DNA from: Amycolatopsis sp. 2-15
GTDB lineage: Bacteria; Actinomycetota; Actinomycetes; Mycobacteriales; Pseudonocardiaceae
NCBI RefSeq assembly: GCF_030285625.1
Contig: NZ_CP127294.1
Location: 9,370,001-9,434,000 of the forward strand
Direction of reading: 5' to 3'
DNA length: 64,000 nucleotides
Shown: positions 63,564 through 64,000 of the stretch, one piece after another
Position numbering within the stretch: the first letter of the stretch is position 1
Layout: every line of letters begins with the position of its first letter
Position numbers and translations under genes: made by a program
Notes under the pieces: model-generated
Told to the model about the DNA's origin: nothing
The model's database searches: none
What the model saw: the letters and a program-made list of their open reading frames with translations, nothing else

Positions 63564-64000
63564 TCAGGAGCGGACGAGCTTGACCAGGTGGCCGACCACG
63601 GAGTCGACCGGGATCTCCTCGCGTTCGCCGGTGCGGCGGTCCTTGACCTCGACCAGCCCGTTGGCCAGGCCGCGCCCGACGACCAGGATCGTGGGCACGC
63701 CCACCAGCTCCGCGTCGGCGAACTTCACGCCCGGGGTGGCCTTGCGGTCGTCGAACAGCACGTCGACCCCGGCCGCGTCGAGCTCGGCGACGAGCTTCTC
63801 CGCACCCGCCGCGATGGTGTCGTCCTTGCCCGCGACGACCACGTGCACGTCGTACGGCGACACCTCGCGCGGCCACACCAGACCGGCGGTGTCGTGGTTC
63901 TGCTCGGCGAGCACGGCGACCAGCCGCGAGACACCGACGCCGTAGGAGCCCATGGTGATGCGGATCGGCTTCGAGTCGGGGCCGAGGGCGTCGAGCTCGA
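63564..64000 (-). CDS. proS: prolyl-tRNA synthetase, C-terminal part (5' end beyond window)
   Basis: Runs off the window. Visible residues include [14 protein letters not shown] (motif 3, catalytic core) and the C-terminal anticodon-binding domain ([25 protein letters not shown]). Attaches proline to tRNA-Pro. The start lies beyond 64000 on the other side. Confidence 0.93.
   Translation of the reverse strand, partial: ELDALGPDSKPIRITMGSYGVGVSRLVAVLAEQNHDTAGLVWPREVSPYDVHVVVAGKDDTIAAGAEKLVAELDAAGVDVLFDDRKATPGVKFADAELVGVPTILVVGRGLANGLVEVKDRRTGEREEIPVDSVVGHLVKLVRS

Overview
This 64 kb window is high-GC actinobacterial chromosome, most like a Pseudonocardiaceae genome such as Amycolatopsis. That placement is inferred from GC content, GTG/TTG starts, an Lsr2-like protein, the AhpE/DUF3052/AceE synteny, and the FasR-FabD-FabH-AcpP-FabF operon. 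Most of it is core chromosome with one integrated mobile element of about 12.8 kb.

Left core (1-14951): an MFS exporter coupled to the replicative polymerase DnaE1; a FadR-type regulator followed by L-asparagine permease, a type-II asparaginase and a CocE-like hydrolase; a metallophosphoesterase and an FCD-type GntR regulator divergent from a class V aminotransferase; a MarR regulator divergent from an AhpD-like protein; a small membrane protein; and a tandem-repeat tract.

Integrated element (14952-27807): a tyrosine integrase and excisionase sit beside an intact tRNA-Val(TAC). The 3' half of that tRNA is repeated exactly (43 bp) at the far end, which defines the attachment sites. Both ends also carry a pair of TGATGTC boxes 13 bp apart. 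Cargo includes a DoxX-like protein, a SAM-dependent methyltransferase, an ATP-dependent DNA ligase, a frameshifted C5 cytosine methyltransferase with a small Cys-rich partner, a P-loop ATPase that may act in replication, and an iteron array with a 30-bp palindrome that could be an origin. The left part is a graveyard: an integrase C-terminus next to a tRNA-Ser 3' half, a tRNA-Ala 3' half and an IS256-family transposase tail. No FtsK/Tra conjugation gene is visible.

Right core (27808-64000): tRNA-Val, AhpE, a DUF3052 protein, AceE, LldD and lactate permease, PnuC, a TM-helix channel protein, a NatAB-like ABC exporter, the FasR/FAS II operon, a DUF3145 protein, a very long Pro/Ala-rich membrane protein, a 0.9 kb array of 142-bp repeats, a flavin disulfide reductase, an Lsr2 variant, lipoate ligase, a TetR/ferredoxin reductase/acyl desaturase module with an obvious operator, a two-component system, YjbQ flanked by 35-bp inverted repeats, an apparently split ABC-2-like membrane protein, a HAD phosphatase, a broken lysyl-PG-synthase-like gene and the 3' end of proS.

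Functionally the right half centres on pyruvate/lactate entry (AceE, LldD, LldP), fatty acid synthesis (FabD/H/AcpP/FabF) and desaturation. The window also shows several fresh lesions (single-base frameshifts, one in-frame TGA), which are either real decay or assembly errors.
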